From NCBI RefSeq assembly GCF_003579925.1, contig NZ_QUAL01000154.1:1-64000 (forward strand): a DNA stretch of 64,000 nucleotides, read 5' to 3'. This document shows positions 1-9,543 of the stretch, one piece after another. Both the position numbers and the translations under genes were made by a program. The stretch comes from Jiangella rhizosphaerae (lineage in GTDB: Bacteria > Actinomycetota > Actinomycetes > Jiangellales > Jiangellaceae). Each line of letters opens with the position of its first letter. The stretch's first letter is position 1. The notes beneath the pieces are model-generated. The model did not search any database, was not told the DNA's origin, and was given only the letters and a program-made list of their open reading frames with translations.

Positions 1-347
1 CGTCCGCGCCCGTGGCTCCGGCCCGGCCGGCGCCGCAGCCCGAACCGCAACCTGCTCCGCCCGTCGGCGACCCGAGCGGCCCGGGCGACCCCGGCCCTGA
101 CGCACCGTCGTCCGGCCGGGCCGCCGCGGCGAAGCAGGCCGCCCGTGCGGTCAAGGAGCAGAGCGGCGCCGCGGCCGCCGGAGCCACGGCAGCCACCGGG
201 GCCGGTGTCGCACCAGCGCATCGGGCCACCGACGACGACGCCGACCCCGACGACGACGCCGATCTGGCCGACGACGGTGTGTCCGAGCGCGAGCTGCTCG
301 AGCGGACTCTCGGCGCCACCGTCATCGCGGAGATCGAGCACGAGTGA
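1..347 (+). CDS. dnaX: DNA polymerase III gamma/tau subunit, C-terminal end (partial)
   Basis: Only the last ~115 codons are in the window; the gene begins upstream. The visible part is an Ala/Pro/Asp-rich linker followed by a short conserved tail (LGATVIAEIEHE) that is typical of the end of actinobacterial gamma/tau. The protein is the clamp-loader subunit that couples the replisome and loads the beta clamp. Identity rests on this tail and on the order dnaX-ybaB-recR, which is widely conserved. The low-complexity linker alone would not identify it. Confidence 0.8.
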   Translation, partial: SAPVAPARPAPQPEPQPAPPVGDPSGPGDPGPDAPSSGRAAAAKQAARAVKEQSGAAAAGATAATGAGVAPAHRATDDDADPDDDADLADDGVSERELLERTLGATVIAEIEHE

Positions 348-447
348 TCACGTCGTCAACGACCTGGTCAGATCGGGCCGGGTGGGTGACGTAGGCTCGC
401 TGTGACCATGTGCCGTGACAAGACCCCGCGTGGGTGAGGAGGCAGCC

Positions 448-885
448 GTGTTTCCGCCTGGTTCCGAAGGCTTCGACATGAGCCAGCTGCTGCAACAGGC
501 CCAGCGCATGCAGGAGCAGCTCCTCTCCGCCCAGCAGGACCTCACCGAGGCCGAGGCCACCGGCAGCGCAGGCGGCGGGCTGGTCCGGGCCACCGTCACG
601 GGCGCCGGCGAGCTCACCGACCTGCAGCTCGACCCGTCCGTCGTCGACCCCGATGACGTCGAGACGCTGGCCGATCTCATCATCGCCGCGGTCCGCGACG
701 CGCATGCCGAGATCCAGCGCCGCGCCAACGAACAGCTGGGCGCCATCAACGCCGACGTCGCCGGCCTCCTCGGCGGCCAGGGCGGCGGCGCGGCTGCTGG
801 CGCGCCGGGCGGCCAGGACACCATCCGGGGCGAGATCGAGGGCGACGACAGCGGCGACGACCGCCCGTCCGGCCAGCGCGGCTGA
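448..885 (+). CDS. ybaB: YbaB/EbfC-family nucleoid-associated protein
   Basis: About 145 residues; small DNA-binding protein that forms dimers and coats the nucleoid, usually co-transcribed with recR. The core MSQLLQQAQRMQEQLLSAQQ coiled helix, the central GGGLVRATVTGAGELTDLQLDP strand region and the C-terminal helical part match the family; the Gly/Ala/Asp-rich tail is an actinobacterial extension. I chose the GTG at 448 because GAGGAGG lies five bases upstream (436-442). The ATG at 478 is a second possible start at the conserved core. It lies between dnaX and recR, with a 15-base gap to recR. Confidence 0.9.
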   Translation: MFPPGSEGFDMSQLLQQAQRMQEQLLSAQQDLTEAEATGSAGGGLVRATVTGAGELTDLQLDPSVVDPDDVETLADLIIAAVRDAHAEIQRRANEQLGAINADVAGLLGGQGGGAAAGAPGGQDTIRGEIEGDDSGDDRPSGQRG

Positions 886-900
886 GCCGAGGCGAGCACC

Positions 901-1500
901 ATGTACGAAGGCGTCGTCCAGGACCTGATCGACGAGCTGGGGCGGTTACCCGGCGTCGGGCCCAAGAGCGCCCAGCGCATCGCCTTCCACCTGCTCGCCG
1001 CCGACGCCGACGACGTCCGCCGGCTGGTCGCCGCGCTCACCGAGGTCAAGGAGAAGGTCCGGTTCTGCACGGTGTGCGGCAACGTCGCGCAGCAGGAGCA
1101 GTGCCGCATCTGCCTCGACCCGCGCCGCGACCCGTCCGTGCTCTGCGTCGTCGAGGAGCCGAAGGACGTCGTCGCCATCGAGCGCACCCGTGAGTTCCGC
1201 GGCCGCTACCACGTGCTCGGCGGCGCCATCAGCCCCATCGAGGGCGTGGGTCCCGACGATCTGCGGGTACGAGAGCTGATGACCAGACTGGCCGACGACA
1301 CCGTGCAAGAGATCATCCTGGCCACCGACCCGAACCTCGAGGGCGAGGCGACGGCGACGTACTTGGCCCGGATGATCAAGCCGATGGGGTTGCGCGTCAC
1401 GCGGCTGGCCAGTGGACTGCCAGTGGGCGGTGATCTCGAGTACGCCGACGAGGTCACACTGGGCCGAGCATTCGAGGGACGGAGACTGCTGGATGTCTAG
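901..1500 (+). CDS. recR: Recombination mediator RecR
   Basis: 199 residues, the normal length. It acts with RecO (and RecF) to load RecA on SSB-coated gapped DNA. The sequence shows the N-terminal helix-hairpin-helix ([18 protein letters not shown], residues 15-32), a C4 zinc finger at Cys56, Cys59, Cys68 and Cys71, a Toprim domain ([12 protein letters not shown] onward) and the C-terminal ATPase-like motif ([20 protein letters not shown]). It follows ybaB and overlaps the next gene by eight bases, so the three are probably one transcript. Confidence 0.97.
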   Translation: MYEGVVQDLIDELGRLPGVGPKSAQRIAFHLLAADADDVRRLVAALTEVKEKVRFCTVCGNVAQQEQCRICLDPRRDPSVLCVVEEPKDVVAIERTREFRGRYHVLGGAISPIEGVGPDDLRVRELMTRLADDTVQEIILATDPNLEGEATATYLARMIKPMGLRVTRLASGLPVGGDLEYADEVTLGRAFEGRRLLDV

Positions 1501-2095
1501 CGCTGTTGCACGACCCGCCGACGACCCTGCCGTCGAGTACGGCGACTTCGCCGCGGAGATCGCCGACCAGATCGAGAGCTTCCTGCTGGCCGTCCGCGAG
1601 ATCGCTCGCGGCGCCGACCCCGGCAGCACGCTGTCGCTGCTGCTCCTCGAGGTCAGCCAGCTGTGCCTGGCCGGCGGCCGCCTCGGCGCCATCAGCGACG
1701 TCGTGCCCGACGAGCGGTTCGAGCCCGATGCCGGCCCCGACGCCGACGTCGACGAGCTCCGGCTGCGCATCGCCGCCCTGCTCGAGCCGGTCGACGGCTA
1801 CGTCGAGGTCGTCGACCCCGTCGACCCCGAGCGCGGCGCCACCGGGTTCCGGCTCTCCGACGACCTCGCCAGCATCGCCCAGGACCTCCTGCACGGCCTG
1901 TCGCACTACAAGGACGGCCGGGTCATCGAGGCGCTGTGGTGGTGGCAGTTCTCCTACCTGTCCTCCTGGGGCTCGACGGCGGGCGCCGCGCTGCGTGCGC
2001 TGCACTCGCTGATCGCCCACACCCGCCTCGACCACCATGACGAGCAGATCGAGGTCGCCCAGGAGGCGCTGCTCCCTGTGGAGGCCGAACTCTGA
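1493..2095 (+). CDS. DUF5063 domain protein
   Basis: 200 residues. The body from [20 protein letters not shown] to [22 protein letters not shown] matches the DUF5063 family, which often lies directly after recR in actinobacteria. No catalytic motif or membrane segment is visible, and it is probably a soluble, mostly helical protein. The ATG at 1493 overlaps the end of recR, indicating translational coupling. Its function is unknown; the fixed position beside recR hints at a link to recombination or to the neighbouring aspartokinase genes, but this is only inference. Confidence 0.85.
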   Translation: MSSAVARPADDPAVEYGDFAAEIADQIESFLLAVREIARGADPGSTLSLLLLEVSQLCLAGGRLGAISDVVPDERFEPDAGPDADVDELRLRIAALLEPVDGYVEVVDPVDPERGATGFRLSDDLASIAQDLLHGLSHYKDGRVIEALWWWQFSYLSSWGSTAGAALRALHSLIAHTRLDHHDEQIEVAQEALLPVEAEL

Positions 2096-2186
2096 GCAAC
2101 CCGTCCCGCGATCCGGACGTCTCGGGGCACAGCCAGCAGGTCGCCTAGACTGCCAGAGGCACTGATGGCTGTGGGAGGAGTGTGCC

Positions 2187-3461
2187 GTGGGGCTGGTTGT
2201 GCAGAAGTACGGGGGTTCCTCCGTCGCTGACGCCGCCGCCATCAAGCGGGTGGCGCAGCGCATCGTCGCCACCAAGAAGGAGGGCCACGAGGTCGTCGTG
2301 GTCGTCTCCGCCATGGGCGACACCACCGACGAACTGCTCGATCTGGCCCAGCAGGTCTCGCCGCTGCCGCCGGCCCGAGAGCTCGACATGCTGCTCACGT
2401 CCGGCGAGCGCATGTCCATGGCGCTGCTGGCCATGGCCATCGGCGACCTCGGTCACGAGGCCCGGTCGTTCACCGGTAGCCAGGCCGGCGTCATCACCGA
2501 CTCCGCGCACGGCCGCGCCCGCATCATCGACGTCACGCCGGGCCGCATCCGCCAGGCGCTCGACGGCGGCGCCATCGCCATCGTGGCCGGCTTCCAGGGC
2601 GTCAGCCAGGACAGCAAGGACATCACGACGCTCGGCCGGGGCGGCTCCGACACCACGGCCGTCGCGCTGGCCGCGGCGCTGGACGCCGACGTGTGCGAGA
2701 TCTACACCGACGTCGACGGGGTCTTCACCGCCGACCCGCGCATCGTGCCGGCGGCGCGGCGCATCCCGAACATCTCCTATGAGGAGATGCTCGAGTTGGC
2801 CGCGTGCGGGACGAAGATCCTGCACCTGCGCTGCGTCGAGTACGCGCGCCGCTACGGCATCCCGATTCACGTGCGATCCAGTTTCTCGACGCTCACCGGC
2901 ACGTGGGTGTCCGATTCCGAGGGAAGTGAGCAGGCCGACATGGAGCAGCCGATCATCTCCGGCGTCGCGCACGACAGCAGCGAGGCGAAGATCACCGTCG
3001 TGGGCGTTCCCGACAAGGTCGGCGAGGCGGCCACGATCTTCAGCTCGGTCGCCGCGGCCGACGTCAACATCGACATGATCGTGCAGAACGTCTCGGCCGT
3101 CGACACCAACCGCACGGATATCTCGTTCACGCTGCCGGCCAGCGACGGGCGCAAGGGCGTCGAGGCCCTGACGGCCATCCAGGCCACCGTCGGCTTCGAG
3201 TCGCTGCGCTACGACGACGGCATCGGCAAGGTGTCGCTCATCGGCGCCGGCATGCGCAGCCACCCGGGCGTGAGCGCGAAGTTCTTCAGCGCGCTCGCCG
3301 ACGCCGGGGTGAACATCGAGATGATCTCGACCTCCGAGATCCGCATCTCGGTCGTGGTCCGCGCCGACGACATCGACACCGCGGTCACCGCCATCCACCG
3401 GGCCTTCGACCTCGACGCCGACCAGGTCGAGGCGGTCGTGTACGGGGGGACCGGGCGATGA
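2187..3461 (+). CDS. lysC: Aspartate kinase
   Basis: 424 residues. It phosphorylates L-aspartate, the first step to lysine/diaminopimelate, threonine and methionine. The kinase domain starts with KYGGSS (residues 7-12), followed by [11 protein letters not shown] and [19 protein letters not shown]; two ACT regulatory domains occupy roughly residues 265-424, so allosteric feedback control by lysine/threonine is expected. GTG at 2187 has GGGAGGAG upstream (2173-2180). An in-frame ATG at 2940 (residue 252, MEQPIISGV) sits where the separate beta subunit begins in corynebacterial enzymes. The gene overlaps asd by four bases (ATGA). Confidence 0.97.
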   Translation: MGLVVQKYGGSSVADAAAIKRVAQRIVATKKEGHEVVVVVSAMGDTTDELLDLAQQVSPLPPARELDMLLTSGERMSMALLAMAIGDLGHEARSFTGSQAGVITDSAHGRARIIDVTPGRIRQALDGGAIAIVAGFQGVSQDSKDITTLGRGGSDTTAVALAAALDADVCEIYTDVDGVFTADPRIVPAARRIPNISYEEMLELAACGTKILHLRCVEYARRYGIPIHVRSSFSTLTGTWVSDSEGSEQADMEQPIISGVAHDSSEAKITVVGVPDKVGEAATIFSSVAAADVNIDMIVQNVSAVDTNRTDISFTLPASDGRKGVEALTAIQATVGFESLRYDDGIGKVSLIGAGMRSHPGVSAKFFSALADAGVNIEMISTSEIRISVVVRADDIDTAVTAIHRAFDLDADQVEAVVYGGTGR

Positions 3462-4522
3462 GCGACAACCGTCCCACCCTCGCCGTCGTCGGGGCCACCG
3501 GCGCCGTCGGCACCGTCATGCGCGACATCCTGTCGACCCGCCAGAACGTCTGGGGCGAGATCCGGCTCATCGCGTCGGCCCGCTCGGCCGGCCGCCGCCT
3601 CACCGTCCGGGGCGAGGAGGTCGAGGTCCAGGCCCTGACCGCCGACGTCTTCGACGGCGTTGACGTCGCGATGTTCGACGTGCCCGACGAGGTGTCCGCC
3701 GAGTGGGCGCCGGTCGCGGCCGAGCGCGGCGCCGTCGTGGTCGACAACTCCGGCTCGTTCCGCATGGACCCCGACGTCCCGCTGGTGGTGCCCGAGGTCA
3801 ACGCGCGCATGACCCGCAACCGGCCGCGCGGCATCATCGCGAACCCCAACTGCACGACCCTGTCGATGATCGTCGTGCTCGGCGCGCTCCACGCGGAACT
3901 GGGGCTGACCGCGTTGAACGCGTCGTCGTACCAGGCCGCCTCCGGCGCCGGCCAGGCCGGCATCGACACCCTGCACGACCAGCTCAACAAGGTCGCCGGC
4001 AACCGCGAGCTGGGCACGCACCCCGGCGACGTCCGCCGGGTGGTCGGCTCCGACCTCGGCCCGTTCCCCGCGCCGCTCGCGCTGAACGTCGTCCCGTGGG
4101 CCGGCTCGCTGAAGAACGACGGCTGGAGCTCCGAGGAGCTGAAGATCCGCAACGAGTCGCGGAAGATCCTCGACCTCCCCGACCTCAAGGTGTCCGCCAC
4201 CTGCGTCCGCGTGCCGGTCGTGACCACCCACTCGGTGGCCATGCACGCCACGTTCGAGAACGAGGTCACCACCGAGCGTGCCTGGGAGATCCTGCGCGAC
4301 GCGCCCGGCGTGGTCCTGTACGACGACCCCGCGCGCGGCGAGTTCCCGACCCCGGCCGACGTCGTGGGCACCGACCCGACGTGGGTCGGCCGCATCCGTC
4401 GCTCGCTCGACGACCCGTACTCGCTGGACCTGTTCGTCTGCGGCGACAACCTCCGCAAGGGTGCGGCGCTCAACACCGCGCAGATCGCCGAGCTGCTGGC
4501 CGCCGAGCTGACCACCGCCTGA
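3458..4522 (+). CDS. asd: Aspartate-semialdehyde dehydrogenase
   Basis: 354 residues. It reduces aspartyl phosphate to aspartate semialdehyde with NADPH, the step after aspartokinase. Visible features are the N-terminal nucleotide-binding loop ([12 protein letters not shown], residues 10-21), the [19 protein letters not shown] segment, the catalytic cysteine in NPNCTT (Cys132), and the substrate-binding stretch [18 protein letters not shown] near residue 250. Its ATG overlaps the aspartokinase stop as ATGA, so the two enzymes are translationally coupled. Confidence 0.97.
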   Translation: MSDNRPTLAVVGATGAVGTVMRDILSTRQNVWGEIRLIASARSAGRRLTVRGEEVEVQALTADVFDGVDVAMFDVPDEVSAEWAPVAAERGAVVVDNSGSFRMDPDVPLVVPEVNARMTRNRPRGIIANPNCTTLSMIVVLGALHAELGLTALNASSYQAASGAGQAGIDTLHDQLNKVAGNRELGTHPGDVRRVVGSDLGPFPAPLALNVVPWAGSLKNDGWSSEELKIRNESRKILDLPDLKVSATCVRVPVVTTHSVAMHATFENEVTTERAWEILRDAPGVVLYDDPARGEFPTPADVVGTDPTWVGRIRRSLDDPYSLDLFVCGDNLRKGAALNTAQIAELLAAELTTA

Positions 4523-4544
4523 CGACGGAGCGCGGCCGGCGCGG

Positions 4545-5174
4545 TCAGGGTGCCGGCCGCACCGCCGCGAGCGTGGCCGGCCCGCCCGTCCCCCACCTGC
4601 CGGTCAGGACGTGGGCGTCCGCCGGCTGCCCGGTGCCCAGGACACGGAGGACGATCACCTCGAGGCCGCCCGCCCGCACGACCGTCGTCGGGCCGTCGTC
4701 CAGCGGGGTCAGCGGTGTGTCCTCGGGCAGCGCGGGGTCGGCCTCGCTGCCGCTGCCCGTCACGCGGGCCGTCGGCTCGCGGGGCACGAGCTCGCCGTCG
4801 ACGTCGACCAGCTCCTCGGCCTGCGGGGCTCCGGCGAGGACCGCGCGGGCCAGCGCCGCGACCCAGACCGGGTCGGCGCAGCCGTCGTAGACCCAGCGGG
4901 CGCCGAGGACGGAGTGCTCGGTGGTGCCGACGAGCGCGTGCTCGGCGCCGGCCAGGGGGGCGCCGCGGTAGGTCAGCGGTACGTGCAGCACCGTGCCGTC
5001 GTCGGCCTGCAGGATGTGCGCCTCGAGGCCGACCTCGCCCGCGGGATCGTCGAACCGGTAGGCGCCGGCCTGCTGGAGCGCACCGGCGCCCGCGGCCCAC
5101 GGCCGGCCGGGCAGCCAGGCCGTCAGGAGCTCGAGCTTGGTCGGGCTCAGCGTCGCGCGGTGGATGAGCGCCAT
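4545..5174 (-). CDS. Maltokinase N-terminal cap-like domain protein
   Basis: 209 residues. The sequence MALIHRATLSPTKLELLTAWL and the segments LQADDGTVLHVPLTYRGAPL and GTTEHSVLGARWVYDGCADPVW match the cap-like module at the N-terminus of maltokinases and the free-standing CG0192-type proteins of actinobacteria. No kinase domain follows, so it is not itself a maltokinase. The exact role is unknown. The gene starts in a TGATG overlap with the end of the YqeY gene and is probably co-translated with it. It converges on asd with a 22-base gap. Confidence 0.75.
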   Translation of the reverse strand: MALIHRATLSPTKLELLTAWLPGRPWAAGAGALQQAGAYRFDDPAGEVGLEAHILQADDGTVLHVPLTYRGAPLAGAEHALVGTTEHSVLGARWVYDGCADPVWVAALARAVLAGAPQAEELVDVDGELVPREPTARVTGSGSEADPALPEDTPLTPLDDGPTTVVRAGGLEVIVLRVLGTGQPADAHVLTGRWGTGGPATLAAVRPAP

Positions 5175-5626
5175 CAGGCGAGCTTCGCCTTGACGGCGGC
5201 GGCGACCTTGCTGCCCTCGACCCGGCCGAGGACCTGCGGCTGCACGAGCTTCATGACCTTGCCCATGTCGCGCGGCGACTCGGCCCCTGCCTCGGCGATG
5301 GCGGCCGTGATGATGACGTCGAGCTCGTCGTCGCTGAGCGGCTGCGGCAGGTACTCGGCGATGACGGCGGCCTCGGCCTCCTCGTTCTCGGCGCTGTCTT
5401 CGCGGCCGCCCGTCCGGAACGCCTCGGCGGCCTCGCGGCGGCGCTTCACCTCACGGGTGAGCACGGTGGTGACCTCGTCGTCGGTGAGCTCGCGCGCGGA
5501 GGCGCCGGCGACCTCTTCGGTGCCGATGGCGGCGAGGACCATGCGCAGCGTCGCCTTGCGTACGTCGTCCCTGGCGCGGATGGCGGAGGTCAGGTCGGCT
5601 CGGAGTCGGTCCTTCAGGGCTGCCAT
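5174..5626 (-). CDS. yqeY: GatB/YqeY domain protein
   Basis: 150 residues, usual length. The family resembles the C-terminal tRNA-binding domain of the GatB amidotransferase subunit; the free-standing protein has no settled function. Characteristic parts are KDRLRADLTSAIRARDDVRKATLRMVLAAI at the N-terminus, LTREVKRRREAAEAFRTGGR in the middle and the helical C-terminal domain ending MGKVMKLVQPQVLGRVEGSKV. The downstream cap-like gene starts within its stop codon. Confidence 0.93.
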   Translation of the reverse strand: MAALKDRLRADLTSAIRARDDVRKATLRMVLAAIGTEEVAGASARELTDDEVTTVLTREVKRRREAAEAFRTGGREDSAENEEAEAAVIAEYLPQPLSDDELDVIITAAIAEAGAESPRDMGKVMKLVQPQVLGRVEGSKVAAAVKAKLA

Positions 5627-5641
5627 GGGTCTTAGTCTGCC

Positions 5642-7135
5642 CTAGCGTCCGTGCGACGGCGGCAGGCCCGGCGCGGAGCACGGCGCCGGGGTCGACGCGG
5701 ACTGCTCCGCTCCCGCGGGGACGGTGACGGCTTCGGCTTCCGCCGGTTCCGTCAGCGCCCTCGGGCGCAGCGACATCGCGGCGACGGCGCCGACTGCCAG
5801 CAGCGCGGCGCACACGCCCATGGCGATCCGGTAGGCGTCGGTGAGCAGGTCGGGGTCGGCGTAGGCCTCGCCCGACAACCCGGCGACGGCGGGCAGTGCC
5901 GCGACCGCCAGCAGCCCGGCCGCGCGGGCGACACCGTTGTTGACGCCGCTGGCCACGCCGGCCAGGTGCTGCGGCGCCGATGCCATGACCGTCGCCGTCA
6001 GCGTCGGGACCAGCGTGGTGAGCCCGATGCCGAGCAACGTCACGCCCGGCAGGACACCCAGCAGGTAGCTGTCGCCGTCGTCGACCATGATCAGGAGCGC
6101 GACTCCGGCCGCGCCGCACACCGAGCCCGTGACCAGCGGCGGCCGGACCCCGAACCGCTTGGCGAGGTCGGCCGAGCGGCCCGAGAAGAACAGCATGAGG
6201 ATGGTCGTCGGGATCGTGGCGATGCCCGCTTCGAGCGGTGTCCAGCCGAGCGTCACCTGCAGCTGCAGCACCAGGAAGAACATGACGCCGGACAGCCCCG
6301 CGTACACCGCGAACGTCATGAGGTTGATGCCGCTGAACGTGCGGTCCGAGAACAGCGTGAGCGGCACCATGGGGTGCGCGGCGACCCGTTCGCGGTAGAG
6401 GAACCCCGCCGCAGCGGCCAGCGACAGCACGGCCATGCCGACGTTCAGCGCCGACGCACCGGAGTCGGGCCAGCTGATCAGGGCGTAGGTGCTGGCTCCG
6501 AGGGCGACCGCACCGAGCACGGCGCCTTCGACGTCGAAACGGCCGGCGGCCTCGTCGTCGCGGCTCTCCGGCGCGCTGACCACGATGAGCCACACCGTCA
6601 GCGCCGCCAGCGGGACGTTGATGGCGAACACCCAGCGCCAGTCGTACTCCAGCAGCCAGCCGCCGAGCAGCGGCCCGATGACGCCCGAGACGCCGGTGAG
6701 CCCGGCCCAGGCGCCGATGGCCCGCGGCCGGTCGTCGGGATGCATGGCGGTCTGCAGGATGGCCAGCGCCCCGGGCGTCAGCAGTGCGCCGCCGATGCCC
6801 TGCAGTGCCCGTGCAGCGATCAACACCTCGGCCGTCGGTGCGAGCGCACATAGCACCGAGGCGGCCGTGAACCAGACCACCCCGAGCAGGTAGATGCGCC
6901 GCCGGCCGAGGCGGTCGCCGAGCGAGCCGCCGAGCAGGATCAGCGCCGCCAGCGTGAGCGTGTACGCATTGACCGTCCACTGCAGCTGAGCCAGCGTGGC
7001 GTCGAGTTCGCGGCCGATGGTCGGCAACGCGACGTTGACCACGGTGCCGTCGAGGAAGGCCATGCCCGAGCCGAGCGCCGTCGCCGCCAGCAGGGCGCGG
7101 CCGCGCGGGGTGGCGAGCCGCACTCCGTCCGTCAT
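5642..7135 (-). CDS. MFS drug exporter, DHA2 (EmrB/QacA) type
   Basis: About 497 residues with some 14 hydrophobic segments, the DHA2 layout. Motifs seen are GSGMAFLDGTVVNVALPTIG in TM1, LGGSLGDRLGRRRIYLLGV (motif A, loop 2-3) and the antiporter-type GxxGPxLGG stretch (SGVIGPLLGGWLLEYDWRWVF). It probably expels toxic or antibiotic compounds using proton motive force. I took the ATG at 7135; the longer frame would begin with TTG at 7141 without a ribosome site. It is divergent from the metallophosphoesterase gene. The substrate is unknown. Confidence 0.9.
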   Translation of the reverse strand: MTDGVRLATPRGRALLAATALGSGMAFLDGTVVNVALPTIGRELDATLAQLQWTVNAYTLTLAALILLGGSLGDRLGRRRIYLLGVVWFTAASVLCALAPTAEVLIAARALQGIGGALLTPGALAILQTAMHPDDRPRAIGAWAGLTGVSGVIGPLLGGWLLEYDWRWVFAINVPLAALTVWLIVVSAPESRDDEAAGRFDVEGAVLGAVALGASTYALISWPDSGASALNVGMAVLSLAAAAGFLYRERVAAHPMVPLTLFSDRTFSGINLMTFAVYAGLSGVMFFLVLQLQVTLGWTPLEAGIATIPTTILMLFFSGRSADLAKRFGVRPPLVTGSVCGAAGVALLIMVDDGDSYLLGVLPGVTLLGIGLTTLVPTLTATVMASAPQHLAGVASGVNNGVARAAGLLAVAALPAVAGLSGEAYADPDLLTDAYRIAMGVCAALLAVGAVAAMSLRPRALTEPAEAEAVTVPAGAEQSASTPAPCSAPGLPPSHGR

Positions 7136-7182
7136 GGGCAAGCAGCGTACGCGGGTCGGGTCGGGTGTGGGAGATTGGAGGC

Positions 7183-8106
7183 ATGGTCGGGAAGCGGGTT
7201 GCGCTCGGGGTGGCGGCAGCGGCCGCCGCCGGGCTGGTCTACTCGGCCGGCTACGAGGTGAACTCCTATCGGCTGCGCCGGTTCGACGTGCCGGTGCTGG
7301 CGCCGGGGAGCCGGCCGTTGCGCGTCCTGCACATCTCCGACCTGCACCTCACCCCGTCCATGCACCGCCGGGCGGCCTGGATCCGCGGACTCGCGGCGCT
7401 CGAGCCCGACCTCGTCGTCAACACCGGCGACAACCTCGCGCACCCCGAGGCGATCCCGACCGTGCTCGAAGCCCTCGAGCCGCTGCTCTCCGTGCCGGGT
7501 GTGTTCGTCTTCGGCTCCAACGACTACTTCGCGCCGCAGTTCAAGAACCCGGCCCGGTACCTGCTGCCGCTGGAGCGGATCCAGCGCAGCAACGCCCGCA
7601 CCCACGCCACCGCCGTCGACCTGCCCTGGAAGGAACTGCGCGACGAGTTCCGCTCGGCCGGCTGGCTCGACCTCACCAACACCCGCGGCACCCTGACGGT
7701 CGACGGCCGGCGGCTCGCCTTCGCCGGCGTCGACGACCCGCACCTGGGCCGCGACCGGCTGAGCGAGGTCACCGGCCCGCCCGCCGCCGGCGCCGACCTC
7801 GCCGTCGGCGTCGCGCACGCGCCCTATCTGCGTGTCCTCGACGCCTTCCAGCGAGACGGCTACCGGCTGCTGCTCGCCGGCCACACCCATGGCGGCCAGC
7901 TGTGCGTGCCCGGCTTCGGCGCGCTGGTCACGAACTGCGACCTCGACACCGCCCGGGTCAAGTGGGTGTCGCGGCACCCCCGCGCGGGCGGAGCGGGAGC
8001 GGCGTGGATGCACGTGTCGGCCGGCCTGGGTACCTCCCCCTACGCGCGGGTGCGCTTCGCCTGCCCGCCTGAGGCGACCCTGCTGACGCTGACGGGCGAG
8101 CGCTGA
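7183..8106 (+). CDS. Membrane-anchored metallophosphoesterase (YkuE-like)
   Basis: About 307 residues. An N-terminal hydrophobic helix (VALGVAAAAAAGLVYSAGYEV) anchors a calcineurin-type domain. Metal-ligand motifs are HISDLHL, NTGDN, GSNDY (in place of GNHD) and AGHTHGGQ. Family members hydrolyse phosphate esters at the membrane, and YkuE-like enzymes have been linked to lipid substrates. The ATG at 7183 is favoured because GGGAG (7169-7173) lies nine bases upstream; a GTG at 7165 is in frame. The gene ends 86 bases before tRNA-Pro. Confidence 0.88.
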   Translation: MVGKRVALGVAAAAAAGLVYSAGYEVNSYRLRRFDVPVLAPGSRPLRVLHISDLHLTPSMHRRAAWIRGLAALEPDLVVNTGDNLAHPEAIPTVLEALEPLLSVPGVFVFGSNDYFAPQFKNPARYLLPLERIQRSNARTHATAVDLPWKELRDEFRSAGWLDLTNTRGTLTVDGRRLAFAGVDDPHLGRDRLSEVTGPPAAGADLAVGVAHAPYLRVLDAFQRDGYRLLLAGHTHGGQLCVPGFGALVTNCDLDTARVKWVSRHPRAGGAGAAWMHVSAGLGTSPYARVRFACPPEATLLTLTGER

Positions 8107-8192
8107 ACCGAACCGGCCGCACCCGGCAGCCGACCGAGTGCTGAACCGGATTTCGATCCTGCGCCCGCCTCGGATATGCTGGCTCAGCACTT

Positions 8193-8270
<78 letters not shown>

Positions 8271-8283
8271 CCATCATCGCAGC

Positions 8284-9543
8284 TCACGAGCCCTCTTCGG
8301 AGGGCTCTTCCGTTTCTCCGGGGTCGCTCTCGTCGGCCGGAGTCAGCGGAAAGTCAGCGAAGGCGTCTGTGAGCCGCTGGTCGAAGCCCAGCCGTGCGTG
8401 CGTGTACAGATCGAGCGTGGTCGACGGGCGCTCGTGTCCCATGACCCGCTGCACGTCGTTGACCGGCACGCCGTCGGACACCAGCCAGGTCGCGTACGAG
8501 TGGCGCAGGTCGTGGAACCGCAGCCCGCCTGAGCAGCGGCGGGCGACCTCGTTGACGGCGTGCTGTTCCTTGGCGAACGTGGCCCGGTGCTCGTGCCCGG
8601 CGTCGTCGCGCCAGGTGGCCTCGAACTGGTCGATCGCAACCTGAGCCACGTCGCCCAACAGCCCGGCCCGCACGAGCGACGGCCGCCAGACCCGAGCCCT
8701 GAACAGCGTCCGGCGCGGCGGTCCGCCGACCTCGTTGGTGAAGACCTCACCGGCCGGACCGGGCGCGTAGGTGGCCTGGTGGTGACGAAGCGCCTCGACG
8801 ACGAACGCTGGCAGCGGAACGACGCGTCGGCCAGCGCGTGACTTCGGAAACGGTTTGCCCGTCACCGTGCCTGCGACCTCGACGGCGACCCGGACGACGT
8901 GCACCTGGCGCGCGGTCAGCTCGATGGCGTCCCAGCGCAGCCCGACGCACTCGCCCCACCGCAGGCCCGTCCCGCCGGCCACTGCCACGAGTGCCGCGTA
9001 CCGGTCCGGGATGACTGGGAGGAGCTTGTGCAGGAACGCCTCACGCGAAATGGTGCGTTCGTCGGTGTCCTTACGTCGACGCTTGGGCATGCGGACTCCT
9101 TCGGCGGGGTTGAAGGCGATGATCCGGTCACGGACGGCGGACCGGAGCACGGACGACAAGAGGCGGCAGCACTCCCGCACGGTCGCGGCCGACCGCCTCG
9201 TCGACAGCTCAGCGACCCACGCTTGGACTGACGAGTGATCGATCTTTGCCAGTGCGACCGTGCCCCATCGCGGGACGACGTGCGTTCGCAGGATGGAGCG
9301 GTCACGTGCCGCTGTGGTGATCTCGTCATGACGACCGGCGAGCCAGGTCGGCAGGTAGTCACCGAGCTTCACCCGGCCCGCGTGCGGGTCGACGTAGAGC
9401 CCGCGGTTCCTGGTCGTTTCGACCTCGGCGAGGAACCTCGACGCGTCACGCTTGGTCGGGAACGTCTTGGCACGCTGTCGGCCGGACGGGTCGCGCCAGT
9501 TCGCCCGCCAGCTCCCGGCGTCCGTCTTGACGATGTGGCCCAT
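8284..9543 (-). CDS. int: Tyrosine recombinase (integrase)
   Basis: 419 residues. It has the N-terminal SAM-like core-binding region (ITTAARDRSILRTHVVPRWG) and the catalytic domain with Arg in TGLRWGECVGLRW, the box HDLRH (His344, Arg347), His370 in MGHERPS and the nucleophile Tyr380 in TTLDLYTH. It would integrate and excise the element at tRNA-Pro. Its ATG overlaps the xis stop codon (ATGA), and its final codons run through the tRNA terminator copy next to attL, so gene and site are tightly packed. Confidence 0.96.
   Translation of the reverse strand: MGHIVKTDAGSWRANWRDPSGRQRAKTFPTKRDASRFLAEVETTRNRGLYVDPHAGRVKLGDYLPTWLAGRHDEITTAARDRSILRTHVVPRWGTVALAKIDHSSVQAWVAELSTRRSAATVRECCRLLSSVLRSAVRDRIIAFNPAEGVRMPKRRRKDTDERTISREAFLHKLLPVIPDRYAALVAVAGGTGLRWGECVGLRWDAIELTARQVHVVRVAVEVAGTVTGKPFPKSRAGRRVVPLPAFVVEALRHHQATYAPGPAGEVFTNEVGGPPRRTLFRARVWRPSLVRAGLLGDVAQVAIDQFEATWRDDAGHEHRATFAKEQHAVNEVARRCSGGLRFHDLRHSYATWLVSDGVPVNDVQRVMGHERPSTTLDLYTHARLGFDQRLTDAFADFPLTPADESDPGETEEPSEEGS
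8288..8307 (+). terminator. Terminator of tRNA-Pro, copy carried by the element
   Basis: Perfect 8-bp stem GAGCCCTC/GAGGGCTC with a TTCG loop, followed by a short pyrimidine run. The same hairpin stands after attR at 17849-17868. It lies on the element side of attL and also forms the last codons of the integrase gene on the other strand. Confidence 0.75.
8339..8358. other. Putative integrase arm-type site, left end
   Basis: GGAGTCAGCGGAAAGTCAGC contains two AGTCAGC units spaced ten bases apart. A copy with one mismatch lies at 17658-17677 near attR. In the circular form the two copies would flank the attP core, as arm-type sites for a tyrosine recombinase do. Here the site is inside the 3' end of int. 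Confidence 0.5.

Noticed and set aside
2145-3398. Long open frame of 417 codons opposite the aspartokinase gene
   Set aside because: Typical antisense shadow in high-GC DNA; Asp/Arg/Gly-rich without any family pattern, while the plus-strand gene is certain.
7129-7182. TTG start at 7141 for the MFS exporter and GTG start at 7165 for the phosphoesterase
   Set aside because: Neither is needed; ATG 7135 and ATG 7183 are the more usual starts, the latter with GGGAG at nine bases. The choice is not fully certain.
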